Source: Chondrus crispus (Eukaryota; Rhodophyta; Florideophyceae; Gigartinales; Gigartinaceae). Taken from it: 64,000 bases of DNA. The stretch covers positions 123,185-187,184 of the forward strand of contig NW_005178634.1 of the NCBI RefSeq assembly GCF_000350225.1, given 5' to 3'. Positions 17,956-30,144 of the stretch are shown one piece after another. A model generated the notes under the pieces. The model searched no databases. It worked only from the letters and a program-made list of their open reading frames with translations, and was not told the origin of the DNA. How positions within the stretch are numbered: position 1 is the first letter of the stretch; every line of letters starts with the position of its first letter. Position numbers and translations under genes: made by a program.

Positions 17956-20900
17956 CTAAGCCATTCGAGGAGGGTAACCGTCGTGCCTGGATAAGCAGTA
18001 GAAAATATTCCCCTCCATGATCGAGGCAGTGCAACTCAAATTATTCTCTTCGGGTTTAAGACATTGTGTGGTACGGTCACTGTGACAGGCGTGAACTAGT
18101 CCAACTCTTCTGACAGAGTCCGTGAGCTTCAAGAATTGAAATGGCTTGTGGACGTCAACATAAATAAATCCGGAAGTGAACTGGCATTTCTTGACAACAG
18201 CGAAAGGTGTCTCTTGATATGCATCCTGCATTTTCATAAATGTTTCGATTGCAAAGTAAGCTACGTGCAGCTCATCAATGTAAGCAATTCTTTCATCTTC
18301 CGCAGGTGTAGGTACAATTTGCGGTTCGTCATCGAACACGAGTGCTTGAACTGCAGAGCCTTTCGAGAGCATGTCGTGCGGTCTTGAATGCGATGTAACA
18401 ACTCCAAACCCGTACAGGGATTTTTTCATTCGACATGCCTTTTCGAAGAATTTGGGGTCATTGGGACCCGCTTCTACAATGAAGTCGGCAGCAATACAAG
18501 TCATAGTCGCATGGAATGAACCTTCAGCATCTACCGTACGTTCACTTAGGACCCATTCCGCCCTTCTCGGGTTGTTGTTAATAGTAGTAGATGGAGCTCC
18601 GAGTACGTGCTTCAACAACCCATTTCTAATAATACTCAAAGCCTTCTCTGCCTCACCGTTCGTTTTCGTTACATAGTTATGTACGTCTCTTCTTCGTCCG
18701 CAAATGAGATTGACCACTGAAGAGATTGCCTTGCCTTCCATTTCACAACTGCCGTCTACAGAATAAAGAGCAGATGAAAGCCGTTTTTTCCAATCGTTAT
18801 TAATAATGTGATCCATTCCCTGTATATGGGCGTCATGACCGTTGGAATCTGCCATGGCCTGCTTAAGGGGCTGGTGAGCGCATTCGAAAACAAGTTCGGC
18901 GAAGTGCTGCCGTGACCCATTGCAGGGATAGAATGCATATAAAGCTCTAGAAGCCGATGGATATTCGGCTTGTCCAGCTCTTTCCCCGCCATAGTACTGC
19001 TTCGACAAAGGTCATTGCAGTTTCGTATGTACATCTTGCAATGGCATTCCAAGTCTGCCATATGCGCCGTGCCATCTTCACGATTGTACCTTTTCACCTG
19101 CTCCAATCCATCCACATGCAGCTTAGGATACCAGTATGTCTTGCTGACAAGTTTGCTAAACAAACTGAGGTTCTGTACAATTGAACACAGTGCTTGTTTG
19201 GATACATTAGATATTTCTTGAGGGCAGGATAGGTTATCAACAATCTCTTTGAATACAGGAGAAGCAATCAATAATATCGAAAACGTTGCCGATATGCTTG
19301 CCGTGTACATACTATTTGTACTGAAATTGTAGATGCGTGTCTCAGTTACCAGGCGGTTTGTTCGCAACAAGGAACAGATTAACCCGTCTACCTGCTTTCT
19401 TCTAGTCGCGGTAGGAAGGGACTTAAAGGCAAGGGTTAAAATATTAATTGCGTTACCAGCCAGGAGATGGTCGGGGGCAACAAGCATTGAGCGATACGGG
19501 TCAAACCTAGGGTTTGCGACTGGGACGTTGTGTTCGGTCAGCGGTATCGTGGTTTTTTTCAACGCGTTCTTTAAATCCTGAGAAAAAGAAACAAAAGGAC
19601 TTGCTTTCCTTGCTGCATCGTCATTTCCGTTCAGGCCCAATGCGTTCAGCTCTACATCCGAGATACCAGAGGCTCGTAAGGCCTTCGTTCTTTCTGCATT
19701 TCTCGCGAAACATGCGTCTGCGCTGTGAATATCCGTGGTGTATGCATATCGCCATGCGAGTCCTTTAGGCCCTTTAAATCGCATGAACAAGCAGAGGTTG
19801 CATGGTGCTGTGCCATTCACTTCCACCACATCCAGGACATGCCCAACCTCGTGGTAGTCGCTCACGAAACCAACCACATCGGTAAACAGCAGCAAATCCT
19901 CCCCATCGGCACTTCTGGCAGGTATACCCTCTGTTGATGATTTGACGAGGTCTGCTACTACTTGCTTCAGACCTTCCTTCGTTGACACTCCAGGTTCAGT
20001 CAGGGCAAGAATACGTACTCGCTCTCTACTACTTCTACATTCCGGAGGATAGTTTAGGGAGAGACAATAGACACCCCCCGCTGAACCCGCTTTAAATCGG
20101 AACGGGGAAAATCCATCTGAATATAGTAGGATATGGTCAACAAAGTATTTCCTTCCGTCTTTAAGCTTACCATATGACGGTGATATTGGGGGTCGGGAGT
20201 GTTGAAATGAAAGAGATGGCTGGTTGCCGGCCACCATGACGTCCACCACGGAAACCTTCGAAGCTGTATGAAATGAGATGCGTAAAGGATGATCAGCTCC
20301 ATCGTCTCCAACCTCGCAAGCGAAGGGTATGCACACAAGCTCAATTTGCTGCCCTCCCTGTGTTGATCTGTTGTGATGCTGAATTAGTACCATGACATAA
20401 TCCAGCTCAGAACTGATATGTAGAACTGTGCTAATGTCACCAGCGCGCCACAGGTCCGTTGTTGGCCGCCGAAATCCCTTCCATGTTCCGTAACGTAACT
20501 CCGACCTCGACGCTTCGGTCAGGGGTGGTCCGTCTCTCCATGGCACTACGAGAGAGGTTGTGACAACCCTGAACGTCAATTTGAAACATCTTGGATCTGC
20601 TCCGCTACACATATCCAGAGTGCACAATACTTCATGCGGAAATGGCGGTTCCTTCCGCAAGTGCAAGGTGACCACTCCTCCATCTCCCCTGTACGTAGTG
20701 AGCAATGGGCAGGAGGGCGCGGTTTCGTCGCCGGTGCTGGGAAGGACGTTACGAGCGATGTCCAGAATGAGATCTCTATTTCGAACCATGGGAACGCTTT
20801 CGATAGTGGAGAACAGAGCTCCCGAGCTAGGAGAGATGGAGTCTTTCGCAGCGCCTTTCAGTACATTCCATGTCTCGCGGCACGCCAAGTCCATCAAAGA

Positions 20901-21745
20901 CCAAGATGATGGCAATATGACTTTGAAACGGCTTGAAACTGGCCCAACTCCCTGCAGTGACTGAAGAGTCTGTCTGGAGCCCGATTTCGAAGTATCTAAA
21001 ATCGCCTCGCATTCCATGCTCATCACAAACCCCACTCTCTAAGCAAAGGGGACAGAGTCCGATAAACCGTAGAGTAGTCAGGAAACAATTTCCCCCCCGG
21101 CTCGTATTTCTTTAGAAGGTGGTTGAAACAGCTCCCAAAGATGTTATAACCAGACTTAGAGTACCGAACGGTCCCGGACACAAGTAAAACAGCCATTATA
21201 TTTTGCCACACGCTAAGCTTCTTCCATCCACGACGGATCTCCGCAACATCCAACTGCAGTCCTATATCATGATGCATTTCATCTTCCTCGTCCTGTGCAC
21301 TGAGCCCGACCACCAGTTCATTTGTCGTACCCCTCACATGTTCAAGTACCATATCTACCATGCCACCCATGTCTTGCCCATTCGTTTCATGCATCTCCGC
21401 GACTGGAATTTCATCTGCGAACTGCATTTCGTGGACCATAGGGGTTCTGAACCCCTCTATAGTCTCAAAACATACATCTTTATGATCTCTATCCTCCGCC
21501 TCTGCCATTTCTTCTTCTTTTGTTTCCGCTGCACCCGCTCCTCGGATTTCATCGCAACCTTTCTCGGCACCCGTACAGTTTTGTGTCGTTCCATCAGCAC
21601 TGTGTGTTGAGGGAGCGGATGTATCTGCCAGATGAAATGTCTCCTCATGATGTTCTCCCCACCGATCGTCGTACGCAATGCGACCCCTTCTTCCCCGACT
21701 CCCGAGCTGGAACATGTTCCGTCGCTTCCGAATTCTTTTCTTCAT
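17956..21745 (-). mobile_element. Broken DNA transposon with large transposase-like gene
   Basis: Three minus-strand frames follow one another: 21023-21745 (240 codons), 18756-21035 (759 codons) and 17956-19008 (350 codons). The first ends as the second begins, near 21030. The second and third overlap, and the protein-like sequence switches frame near 18915: the block Lys-Pro-Asn-Ile-His-Arg-Leu-Leu-Glu-Leu-Tyr in the second is followed in sense by Phe-Ala-Glu-Leu-Val-Phe-Glu-Cys-Ala-His-Gln-Pro-Leu-Lys in the third. That order, with the earlier Leu-Leu-Leu-Phe-Thr-Asp and Cys-Asn-Leu-Cys blocks, recalls large cut-and-paste transposases of the CACTA/Plavaka kind, but I cannot fix the superfamily. 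At least two frameshifts are present. Terminal inverted repeats were not found; a perfect palindrome lies 82 bp beyond the first frame. Confidence 0.45.
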
Positions 21746-21826
21746 TAGCTGTTAGAAGCGAGGAAGACATCGGATGAGAGTGCAATTGGAGCCACCTCAT
21801 ACCAGACTCGTATTTCATGAATGTGA

Positions 21827-21882
21827 ATGTAATCCAGGCTGATATCAGACTGTCAACAGTCTGATATCAGCCTGGATTACAT
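21827..21882. repeat. Perfect palindrome, 26-bp arms, 4-base loop
   Basis: Left arm 21827-21852, loop TCAA, right arm 21857-21882, with no mismatch. It lies just upstream of the transposase-like gene. Confidence 0.95.
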
Positions 21883-22257
21883 GCGTGAATCACACCTGCT
21901 AATTGGCTGACTGAAATTCTGTAAACATATTTTGCAGGTCATTGGCTTCCAACTCGAGTTGCTGTACACCTGTGCTGTGCTTTACGTGTTCATCCCATGG
22001 ACAAAACGGAAATGACGTTTTATTGGTGCAGCATCATCCGTTTCGTCGTAAGAACCCAATTTAGGTCACAACCGGCTCATGTTTATAGCGCTTGAGGATA
22101 CATTCGAGCTCCAAATGTATTCACGAATCCCTATAAGTACGTTGCACTCATCCTTTGAGCTGACCTTAAGCCCAAAACATCCATGAGCAGCGTGATACCA
22201 ACGCCGTAGTGCCGCCACCCTCCCAGTGGATGAGATCCGCAATGTGCTATCAGCATT
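21883..22257. other. Non-coding stretch before the minisatellite
   Basis: AT-moderate sequence without open frames of note. A degenerate forerunner of the 35-bp repeat is visible at about 22225-22257. Confidence 0.5.
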
Positions 22258-22467
22258 GAGCTACCATCACCGCAGGCGACACGATCCACAGTGAGCTACC
22301 ATCACCGCAGGCGACACGATCCACAGTGAGCTACCATCACCGCAGGCGACACGATCCACAGTGAGTTACCATCACCGCAGGCGACACGATCCACAGTGAG
22401 TTACCATCACCGCAGGCGACACGATTCACAGTGAGTTACCATCACCGCAGGCGACACGATTCACAGT
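22258..22467. repeat. 35-bp minisatellite, six units
   Basis: Six head-to-tail units of 35 bp, each starting GAG(C/T)TACCATCACC and ending CACAGT. Units 1-3 have GAGCTA and units 4-6 GAGTTA; units 1-4 have GATCC and units 5-6 GATTC, so variants change in steps along the array. Confidence 0.97.
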
Positions 22468-22989
22468 GAGATACTAACGAAACTTCACAACTATCCCGCA
22501 CGTGATATGATCCTCCTAGTGCCACGAAACAGGGGGACCAACCGCCGGCAAAAGTCAACAACCTGAAAGTGCTGCGAATTTCAGGGGCACAGCTAACAGG
22601 CTCTACCCCCCAAAAACCGCCATCTGCGGCAGGACGAAGACGACTATCCGCAGCCATGTCGATGAAAAACATCCTCAGGCATGACGAAGACGATCATCGA
22701 CAGACACAACTGTTGTGTCTGTTGCAGCTGCATCAATATTGATAATACATGTAGGTACTGGCCTATGAAACGCTTGTTTTCACATCCATCAACAGTGTCG
22801 TCAGGCAGCGATTCCGTTATCATTCCTTACATTTAATTTAGTGCTTTACAACCATTGCAAATGTAGTCCCCAAAACATTACATTACCAATTCCTAAACAC
22901 TACAAATGTCGTCCAGCAAAATTATATTGTCGTCTCAGAACAAGTATCAACTACCATCCAAAACCAATATAAGTATTACTTCTGAAAAC
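22468..22989. other. Non-coding, with short palindromes
   Basis: A loopless palindrome CAGACACAAC-T-GTTGTGTCTG lies at 22701-22721, followed by TGCAGCTGCA and ATCAATATTGAT within 25 bases. No gene seen. Confidence 0.6.
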
Positions 22990-23635
22990 CACGATTATAG
23001 TGTTCACGAACGATACGTTTATTGCTATTCCGACATATTACATGTAACGTGCACAGAACGATGAAAGTAATAATTCAAAATATTACTAATATATATTGTC
23101 GTTGGACAACATTACCAGTGTTTATTCGAACGTTATATTTCACGTTTCTGTACGATATAAGTAATAATACAATTAATGAATATTTTATATTGTCGTTGGA
23201 CAATGTTTAAAGTGTTTCCAAGGAACATTATATTTAACGTTTCTGAACGTTGCATTTAGTGCCATCTAATATTATTATATATAGTGTGCTGAAATGATTC
23301 ATTTATCGTTTCCACAGACAGTGCCTATAATGTTCACATACGCTACGTATAGTGTTTCAATAACACATTATAAGTAACGTCCATTGTTGATGTTTTAATG
23401 TTTACAATGACATTATATCTATTGTTCACGGCTGATGCAAGTGGTACCCGAATTCTGATGTTTTCATCGTACACGGACGTTTTATTATCATTCCTGGAAT
23501 GCTGATGTATTGTTGTCCGGACAATACTATTCTGGTATCCCAAAAACGTATCGTCCAAAAACATTACATATATCATGAAACGATATTACTTTAATGTTTC
23601 GGAATACTACAAGTATTGTTGTTCCTAGTACTTTG
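22990..23635. repeat. AT-rich degenerate satellite, unit about 22-25 bp
   Basis: Roughly 25 imperfect units with a core near AACATTATATTTAGTGTTTC and a variable tail. It is the same type as 3540-3812. It directly borders the outer LTR of element C at 23640. Confidence 0.6.
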
Positions 23636-23639
23636 CCTC

Positions 23640-24236
23640 CGCAGTGTGGGGCCCCAACGACGAGGGGGTCAGTACTGACAGTTCGGAAAGACCCCGATCG
23701 GCGGGAAGATAGAAGCACGGCCCACACACGGTACCGAGCACGGGCTCGAGGTAGCGGTGGTAGAGCGGGATCGGGGAGGACGCGCGCACGCGCGAGCGGT
23801 TCTACGCCTCGACGCCCCAGAGCGGTACTGGGTGACGATCCAGTACCGACGGGCGGAGGCGGAGCCAGCTCGTGGGCGTGCTGCGCGCGTCCTCAAACCG
23901 CGCGCGGTGGTACTCCTAGGTAAAACGGACGGAAGTACCTAAGAGTAAGCGGGCGGACCAAGGTGGAGGATCCTTGACTAGTCCGTGCTTGTCGTCCTCC
24001 ACCGCCGGCGGTCCGCTCATATTTAATGTACATTGTAGTCTATCATAACTCTACAGTAGTGCCGGTCGACCGACACTGTAACGCTGTCAGCCGTCGGGGC
24101 TGACAGTCCACGTGTAGTACGCGTCCCGTACACGTGGGGGACCCGTGTGTGCGCGCGTAGCTGTAAGGCTCGTGCCTTACTGTCGCTGATCTAATCCTAA
24201 TCTAATTTCCGAATTTCCGTTTGGGGTTATACCACA
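23640..24236 (-). repeat. LTR of element C (3' LTR by minus-strand sense)
   Basis: About 597 bp; direct repeat of 52919-53519. It ends in TTATACCACA; the other end has decayed from TGTAGTGT. A chain of short hairpins fills 24060-24190. Confidence 0.9.
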
Positions 24237-24240
24237 TCAC

Positions 24241-24270
24241 CCCCCTCTCAAGAGTGAACGTCCGCGTTCA
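24241..24270 (-). promoter_or_regulatory. 3' purine tract and 16-bp inverted repeat of element C
   Basis: On the minus strand TGAACGCGGACGTTCA (24255-24270) is followed by GAGAGGGGG (24241-24249), a few bases before the 3' LTR. This is the usual place of the polypurine tract that primes plus-strand DNA. A second copy lies at 45632-45661. Confidence 0.8.
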
Positions 24271-24500
24271 CTCCTGGGCCTGTAGATCGTGTTCCTTCTC
24301 TTCCGCCTGTCCTGTCCCAACGGTGGTCACACTCGCTCGTGTCCCTCCGTGGTGACCTGTGCCCCCTTCACTCCCCGTGCCGCTGCTCTCGCCTTGCCCC
24401 TGTGGCTCGCCGGTTTCCACTTGTTCGCTTCCCTGCCGCTCCCATTTGCTCGTCCAGCACCGTCCTCTTTGCTCGACTCTCCGCGTCCCCTGGCATAGGC

Positions 24501-26733
24501 ATGGGCGACCCAACTCCGGGCCCATCTCCGCCGCCGTTGCCGTTGCCGCCGCTTGTCGTCGCGGCGGCCGTGCCGGGACCTCCGGCCGCGACCTCTGCTC
24601 CTGCGGTATTGGCGGGGTCGCCGTCGATCGTCGTGGCGTCTGGCGGTACCGAGAGCGTCGCGGAGACTACGACACGCCCGCCTTTTCAAAGGACGAGGAG
24701 CCGGTCGTCTACTGTCTCTGTCGAGCTCGTGGCCCCGGCCTCAGATTCCGGGAGACCCGTCTTGTCTTTTCGGCCTGCCCAAGCGTCGTCCGCTGGTGGT
24801 GCTGTACGTCCTGCTACAGCGGGCGCGATTGCGCGCGACACGGCTGCTGCGCCAGTGCCAGCGGCCCTAGGTTCGGAGGGAACCGCTCGTCCGACTCGCC
24901 GATCCCCAGCACGGTCGGCCATGCCCTACCCTAGGGCAACAGCTGTGGCCGACGTGGGAAAGGGGGAGGGCGAGTCCACGACCCAGTGGTTGGGGTCGCC
25001 ATCGGTAGACCTAACGCTGCTTCCCGTCAGCGACCTCCAGTACCCGTGGCGGCGTCAGGGTCGCTCGGGGGTGGCTATCGAGGAGGTGGTGGCGCGGGCG
25101 TGGCTTCGACCAGACTTAGCCCGTGTCCTGAAGGTCTACGAGACTGGTGGCGCCGAGGAGGCGTCCGCGTCCTTGAATCGGCTGATGGAGGAGGGCGGCA
25201 GTTCCGGATACCAGCTGCCCGACGAGCTGCCCGGCGATCGTTCGTTTGCGTACAGTGTCGCCGAGGTGACGTACGTGGACCGGATGGGTTCGTACCTGGC
25301 CGGTCCGGGGCAGTTCGATCCGCGACGATTCTTACTACCCGAAATGTCAGCGCTTTGCGTCTCCCCTCGCCCGTTCGCGTACACACAGCCGTTGGTCGCT
25401 CTGCAGAAATCGTCCTGTTCCCTTATGCGCCTTCATGGAGTGGGATTCGCCCATTACGATTGGGCTGCGTATCGGGGGAGGGATGAGACTGACGGCCGTG
25501 TCGTTCGTTCGGCGTCTTTTGCGTCCGGATTGTCGTCCGAGGATTTCCCCCCGCTCCCCCTCGACGTAGTGGACGCTTTTCCCTCTTTGGGCATACATCC
25601 GCTACTGCCTCCCGTGTTGAAACATTTCGGTTATGCCTGCACGGATCGGCAGCACCCAGCCCACTCGCGGCTCGCGTACAATTGCCGACGCGAGTGGGCG
25701 TGGTCCGTGTGCTGCGGCTTTATGGCTGAGGTGCATGCGCACGCGCGGGTGTTTCTCCAGCCGGGCCCGGTCATCACGTTCGTGGGGCGGGTCGCGTCCA
25801 CTCTTCCCGAGGTAGCCCGTCACCCTTCGGAGAACGGCTCAGGTCATGTCCCGTGGACGTTTGGTCACGCGGTTGCGCTCATGTCTCGCGCCGGGGAAGT
25901 CAGCGCGCGTCACCATCGGACGTGGCTAGACTACACCACGGGGACACGGAGCTCCTACCTCTCGTACGAACCGACCGGTGATGCTTTTGTCGCGCGCTCC
26001 TCCCCAATTCCCCCGGTCGTCGGGAATACGGGGAAGAGGGGAGGCGTCGGTTCCGAAAGCCGACGTGGCTAACGAAAGCGCTACAAGGACCCCGATGCCG
26101 TGGGCCCGGATCTCGTTGGCTCCGTCCCGAATCCTTTTCCCGTGACCCCCTTTTCCAATACTCACGGGTCCCCGGAGGGCGTCACGCCCACACAAGTCGT
26201 ACTTCCTGTCCCGCCTCTTGACTTAGTGAGGCAAGAACCTGCGCATGCGCGCGTCGTGTGCGCCCTCGTACTCCCCCAGGAGGAGCTGGCAGCCATTCCC
26301 GAATTAACGCGAGCTCTGGGTGCGGCCATCCATCGTTCGTGGACCGTGGGTGGGGTTATCACCACCCTAGGGGCCTGGTTTCTGGCTCGGAGCGACGAGG
26401 CGCGGGGCCTTCGTCACGACTTGGAGGCGCGGACGGCGGAACTACAGCGGTTACATCACGAGTTGTCGTCCCTGCGGGCGGCGTACGAACGCGCGCGGCA
26501 CGACCGTGAGCGCGACCGGCGCGAGCGCGATAGTCTTCGTGCGTCTCGGTCAATGCCCTCGCCAGCGGGGAGTGCTTTTCTTCGCGGTCCGATCGCGCCC
26601 GTAGTCCGCGACCCGTATTCGAACTACGGGACCGACCCTCCTTCGTCTCGGGGTTACGATCTTCGCGACAAGACGGCGCGCGTCGACGCCCAGGACGTCC
26701 GCGTCGCGATGCCCAGCCTCACGGAGGTGGACG
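24501..26733 (+). pseudogene. Antisense accessory gene of element C (part before element B)
   Basis: From the ATG at 24501 the plus strand, antisense to gag and pol of C, codes a protein of unknown family. It has a Pro/Ala-rich N-terminus, a short conserved motif Pro-Phe-Gln-Arg-Thr-Arg-Ser-Arg-Ser-Ser-Thr-Val-Ser-Val, a globular central domain of about 270 residues with His-Pro-Leu-Leu-Pro and Leu-Lys-His-Phe-Gly-Tyr-Ala-Cys, and a C-terminal coiled coil with Trp-Phe-Leu-Ala-Arg before a heptad-rich, Arg/Glu-rich stretch. The same order is found in the antisense gene of element B. No membrane helix or signal peptide is evident, so it does not look like an envelope protein. Element B interrupts it at 26733; a short remaining part lies at 42933-43025. 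About one further break is present. Confidence 0.7.
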
Positions 26734-27355
26734 TGTAGCATAATCGCGAGGACGTTATTCGAACGCGCGGGGTGACTACTGTACTCCCGCAAAATGCACT
26801 ACAGCGCGCACACCCGCGCCTGTAAGTACGCGCTTGCTGCTCGCTGTGCACGTGTGCAGCGTGACGATCCGGAGTAAGGCGCGCGAGCTTACCGTATAAG
26901 GCGCTACTTAGATACTGTAGTATATGTTATGATAGATTATTTCCTTGTATATTAAATGACAGGGCGGCCGGCGGCGGAGGGAGGACAAGGACAAGCACGG
27001 GCTTGGTACCAGATCCTCCACCGCAAGTCTAACCCCGTCTGCCTATTCTAAACGCGTTCTCTTAACGCGAGCGCGTTAACTAGAACCTAATGCGGGTAGC
27101 GGTCGCGAACGAACGCGCGCGAGCTGGATCCGCCTCCGCCCGTCGGTGCTAGACCGCTAACTAGCGCCGCCCCGGGGCGTCGAGCGCGTTGAACTGCTCT
27201 ACCGCGTACTGTGTTCGCGTCCGCTCCCCACCGCTCTACCACGCTACCACCGCCCGCGTTCTTTTCTGGTGTGTGTGTTTTTGTCCTCTCTCGCGTACAC
27301 AGGTCTTCGAAGAACCACAGCTAAACCCCCAACGCGACCGGGGGTTTATGCTACA
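26734..27355 (+). repeat. 5' LTR of element B
   Basis: 622 bp, begins TGTAGCATAAT and ends TTATGCTACA. Its core aligns, in reverse orientation, with the LTRs of element C and the solo LTRs at 56685 and 61097. Confidence 0.95.
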
Positions 27356-27356
27356 T

Positions 27357-27372
27357 TGGTCTCCCGACCTAG
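27357..27372 (+). promoter_or_regulatory. Primer-binding site of element B
   Basis: TGGTCTCCCGACCTAG starts one base after the 5' LTR; identical to the sites of elements A and C. Confidence 0.85.
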
Positions 27373-27431
27373 AAGGCCACACGATTACCGCGAGAAGACT
27401 ATCGTTCAGGTCCGCGTCCGCACGCGTCGAA

Positions 27432-29998
27432 ATGGAAGAAGGATCCGCCCCCTCAATTCAATCCGAGCCAGCGAATATGAAGTCAACCGCGTTCCGCACC
27501 TCCGAGTCAGCCGCGCTCCGCGTCCCATTCGGCGGCGGTGGCACAGGTCTCAGTGACCGCAAACCGTCGCCTGAATTATCAGAAGGCCGCGCACGCGCGA
27601 TGTATGACCGGATCGCGACATATATGGAGGAGGTCCGGACCGCGCTTCGAATCGACGTAACCGACGCGGCATATTCGCGTTGCATGGAAGAACTACGATC
27701 CCTTCTCGAAGGGAGGTTTGAACGCGTCTCCCAGTCTCTGGATAACCTCCGAGCACTAGTCGATCAACTGCAGAGTCGAGTGGTGCTCGTCGAGGAATCG
27801 CGTCTCGACTCCCCCGACGAGTTCGGGGAAGGCCGCCCCGAGAGGACGGCCTCTACGGGACGTACTGACGCGAGACCTTTTCCTTCCGCGGAGCAGATGC
27901 GCGCGTTTGCCCATGTGACCGCGCAGTTAAATTCTACACGCCGACGTGTTCGTCAGATGGAACGTACCCCGACGGCGACGTCCCCCGGAGCCCCACTGTT
28001 AGGGCCCGGTGGTACTGTACCTCCGAACGCGTCAGGCGCTCAAGATGTGGAGCCGGCTGGTGGTGACACCAGTCGGCCCGCACGCGGAGATCGAACAAGG
28101 ATGGACGCAACTTTCGCGTCCGAAACCCAAGCCCTGCCGCATGTCGCCGGAGACATGCGGCAGACGGTTTGCGTACCTTACGCAGACGAGACTAGACGCG
28201 GGGATACCACCCGGGGATCGAGAGAACCGATTCTCGCTTTTGATCCCCGGTGGGGCGGCTATCAGCCCCAGAATCTCACTACGCGTCGGGGCCCGGTAGA
28301 CGTCTGTACGCTACCGGTGACCCCATTCGGCACATTGGGCCCCGCGGCCCCCAGGGTCGAGGCGGTCCACACGATGATACAGGAATTTAGCTCCGTAGCT
28401 AATTACAGGATGTATCGCCTGGACAACGTCTCGACCCTCGTCACGTCAGGGGACGAGGGGCGAATCGCGAAATATGTGCAGCGTTGTCGTGGGATTCGTC
28501 CCACGATGCGCAATTTCGATGGAACGAACGCGATTGAATGACTCCCCTTCCTGAAAGATGTGCGCATCACGTTCAATTCGCAACATCTGACGGAAGGGGT
28601 CGCGATTCGCGTCCTCGCGCATTTTCTCGAACGCAACGCGGAAAGATTATATACAAGCTACACTATGCGCGGAATCCGCACAGGCCAGCTCCATGACGTG
28701 TGAGCTGGCCTGGGCTTATTAATCAATTCATCAAGCGCTACCTCACTGATGACGTACTGGGGGTAGCGCACGATGCCGTCGCGTCGGCTCATCAGAAGCC
28801 GCACGAGACGGAAAACGCGTTCGCAGATAGGCTCGAATCGAAAGCGTTCAAGTGCACCGCGGTATTTACGGAGCCAGCCTTGGCTCATTATTTTGTACGG
28901 GGATTGGCTCCCGCGACGCGAGCAGCGGTGGCAGAGACCGTCTAGAGGTTGCCCGCGAGCCAGAACACGGACCTGTCAATTATCAGACGCATCGCGACCG
29001 CAGAAGGAACCACGTTTCGCGCCCGACGCGGACTACCGCTGTCGGACCCGAAACCGGCAGCGAGGGGAGGGAGAGCCGCCAGGTCGAACGCGACGAGCTC
29101 CCCCGCGTCAGCCCTCCACGTCAACGAGGAGGATTGGGAAGCTGACCCCGTCCTCGTCATGAGAGGCGGGGAGGCTACAGGAGAGCGGCCGTCAACGCCG
29201 GCGTCGACCGAGACCACGGGCAGCTTTGCCACCGCGTTCGGGCATACCCCAGCGGGGATAGGTGGTCCGGACCACCGCATCGCGGAATTGGACATTTCGC
29301 GTTAAGGAAGGGGACGCATACCCTCCTGTGTTCCCCGGCTCACCGAGGAAGAGGCTCGTCAGGCGGCGACCTTCGCCTCAGCCGACGGGGGCGCGTACGT
29401 TTGCTGGCTGTGCAGAACGCACGGCCATGCCATGTACGCGTGCCCCTTCCTCGCGCCGGAGGAGCGGATGTTTACCGCGTATCGAAACTACCGGTACCAA
29501 CTACAGACGCGTCCAGGGATGAGGAACCTCCTCCAACAGTCGGTCGCTGGTGACTGTGGTCCGCGTTCGGGACACGCGAATCGCCGCGGAGAAGGCGTCC
29601 GTTTCGCCCCTCGCGGAGGAGGATACAGGCGCGAACAACGCGATTTCCGACAAGCCGACACGCGATACCCGCGTCAAGATGGAAGAGGAGAACGCGGTCG
29701 GTCCAGATTGCCGACGGGGGTACAGAACGCGATAATGTACCTCCAGGACTGGGCAGGGGATCCGTATCCCCTGCCCCTACAGGAAAGCGAGCGAGAGCCG
29801 ACTTTCGCCGCCCCCCAGATTTTACAACGTCCGAGCGTTGAAAATCAACCCCGCGAGGTACCCGAGTACTTCGCGGATGCTGCCGCTCCAGAGTGGGCAG
29901 GGCCAGGCCAGCCACTCGAACGGAGGTCCGGAGTCGCGTTGGCTACAGATAGCGGCGCCACTAGCACGGATAGTTCAGGTGGCTCAAAAAACGCGTAA
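27432..29998 (+). pseudogene. gag region of element B
   Basis: The reading starts at the ATG at 27432. An N-terminal coiled coil (Met-Tyr-Asp-Arg-Ile-Ala, then heptads up to about 27800) is followed by a Pro/Thr-rich linker, a capsid-like helical domain (starting around 28390 with Tyr-Arg-Met-Tyr-Arg-Leu-Asp) and a zinc knuckle of the form Cys-x2-Cys-x4-His-x4-Cys near 29400-29440. A basic, Gly/Arg-rich tail follows that could bind RNA. Several breaks are present. The gag of element C has the same order and is clearly homologous. Confidence 0.8.
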
Positions 29999-30144
29999 AG
30001 GCGGTCACGTTTACGTGGTCACGTGAACCGTCTCGCTCTTATACCCCCGACCCGTCCATATACTCCTATCAAGGGCGACGTGAATATTTACCGATAATAT
30101 TCCCCTCGCCGCAACACGAAATCACCGAGTCCCACGCCGGTCCG

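Noticed and set aside
17480-17959. Plus-strand Ser-rich frame of 159 codons
   Set aside because: It overlaps a minus-strand frame of more protein-like composition, and Ser/Thr/Cys-rich frames opposite acidic stretches are a common artefact.
22258-22467. CRISPR-like array
   Set aside because: The 35-bp units are directly adjacent with no unique spacers, and the window is eukaryotic; it is a minisatellite.
24501-26733. Antisense accessory gene as a possible envelope gene
   Set aside because: It lies in the env position but on the opposite strand, and it has no signal peptide, membrane helix or cysteine pattern of envelope proteins.
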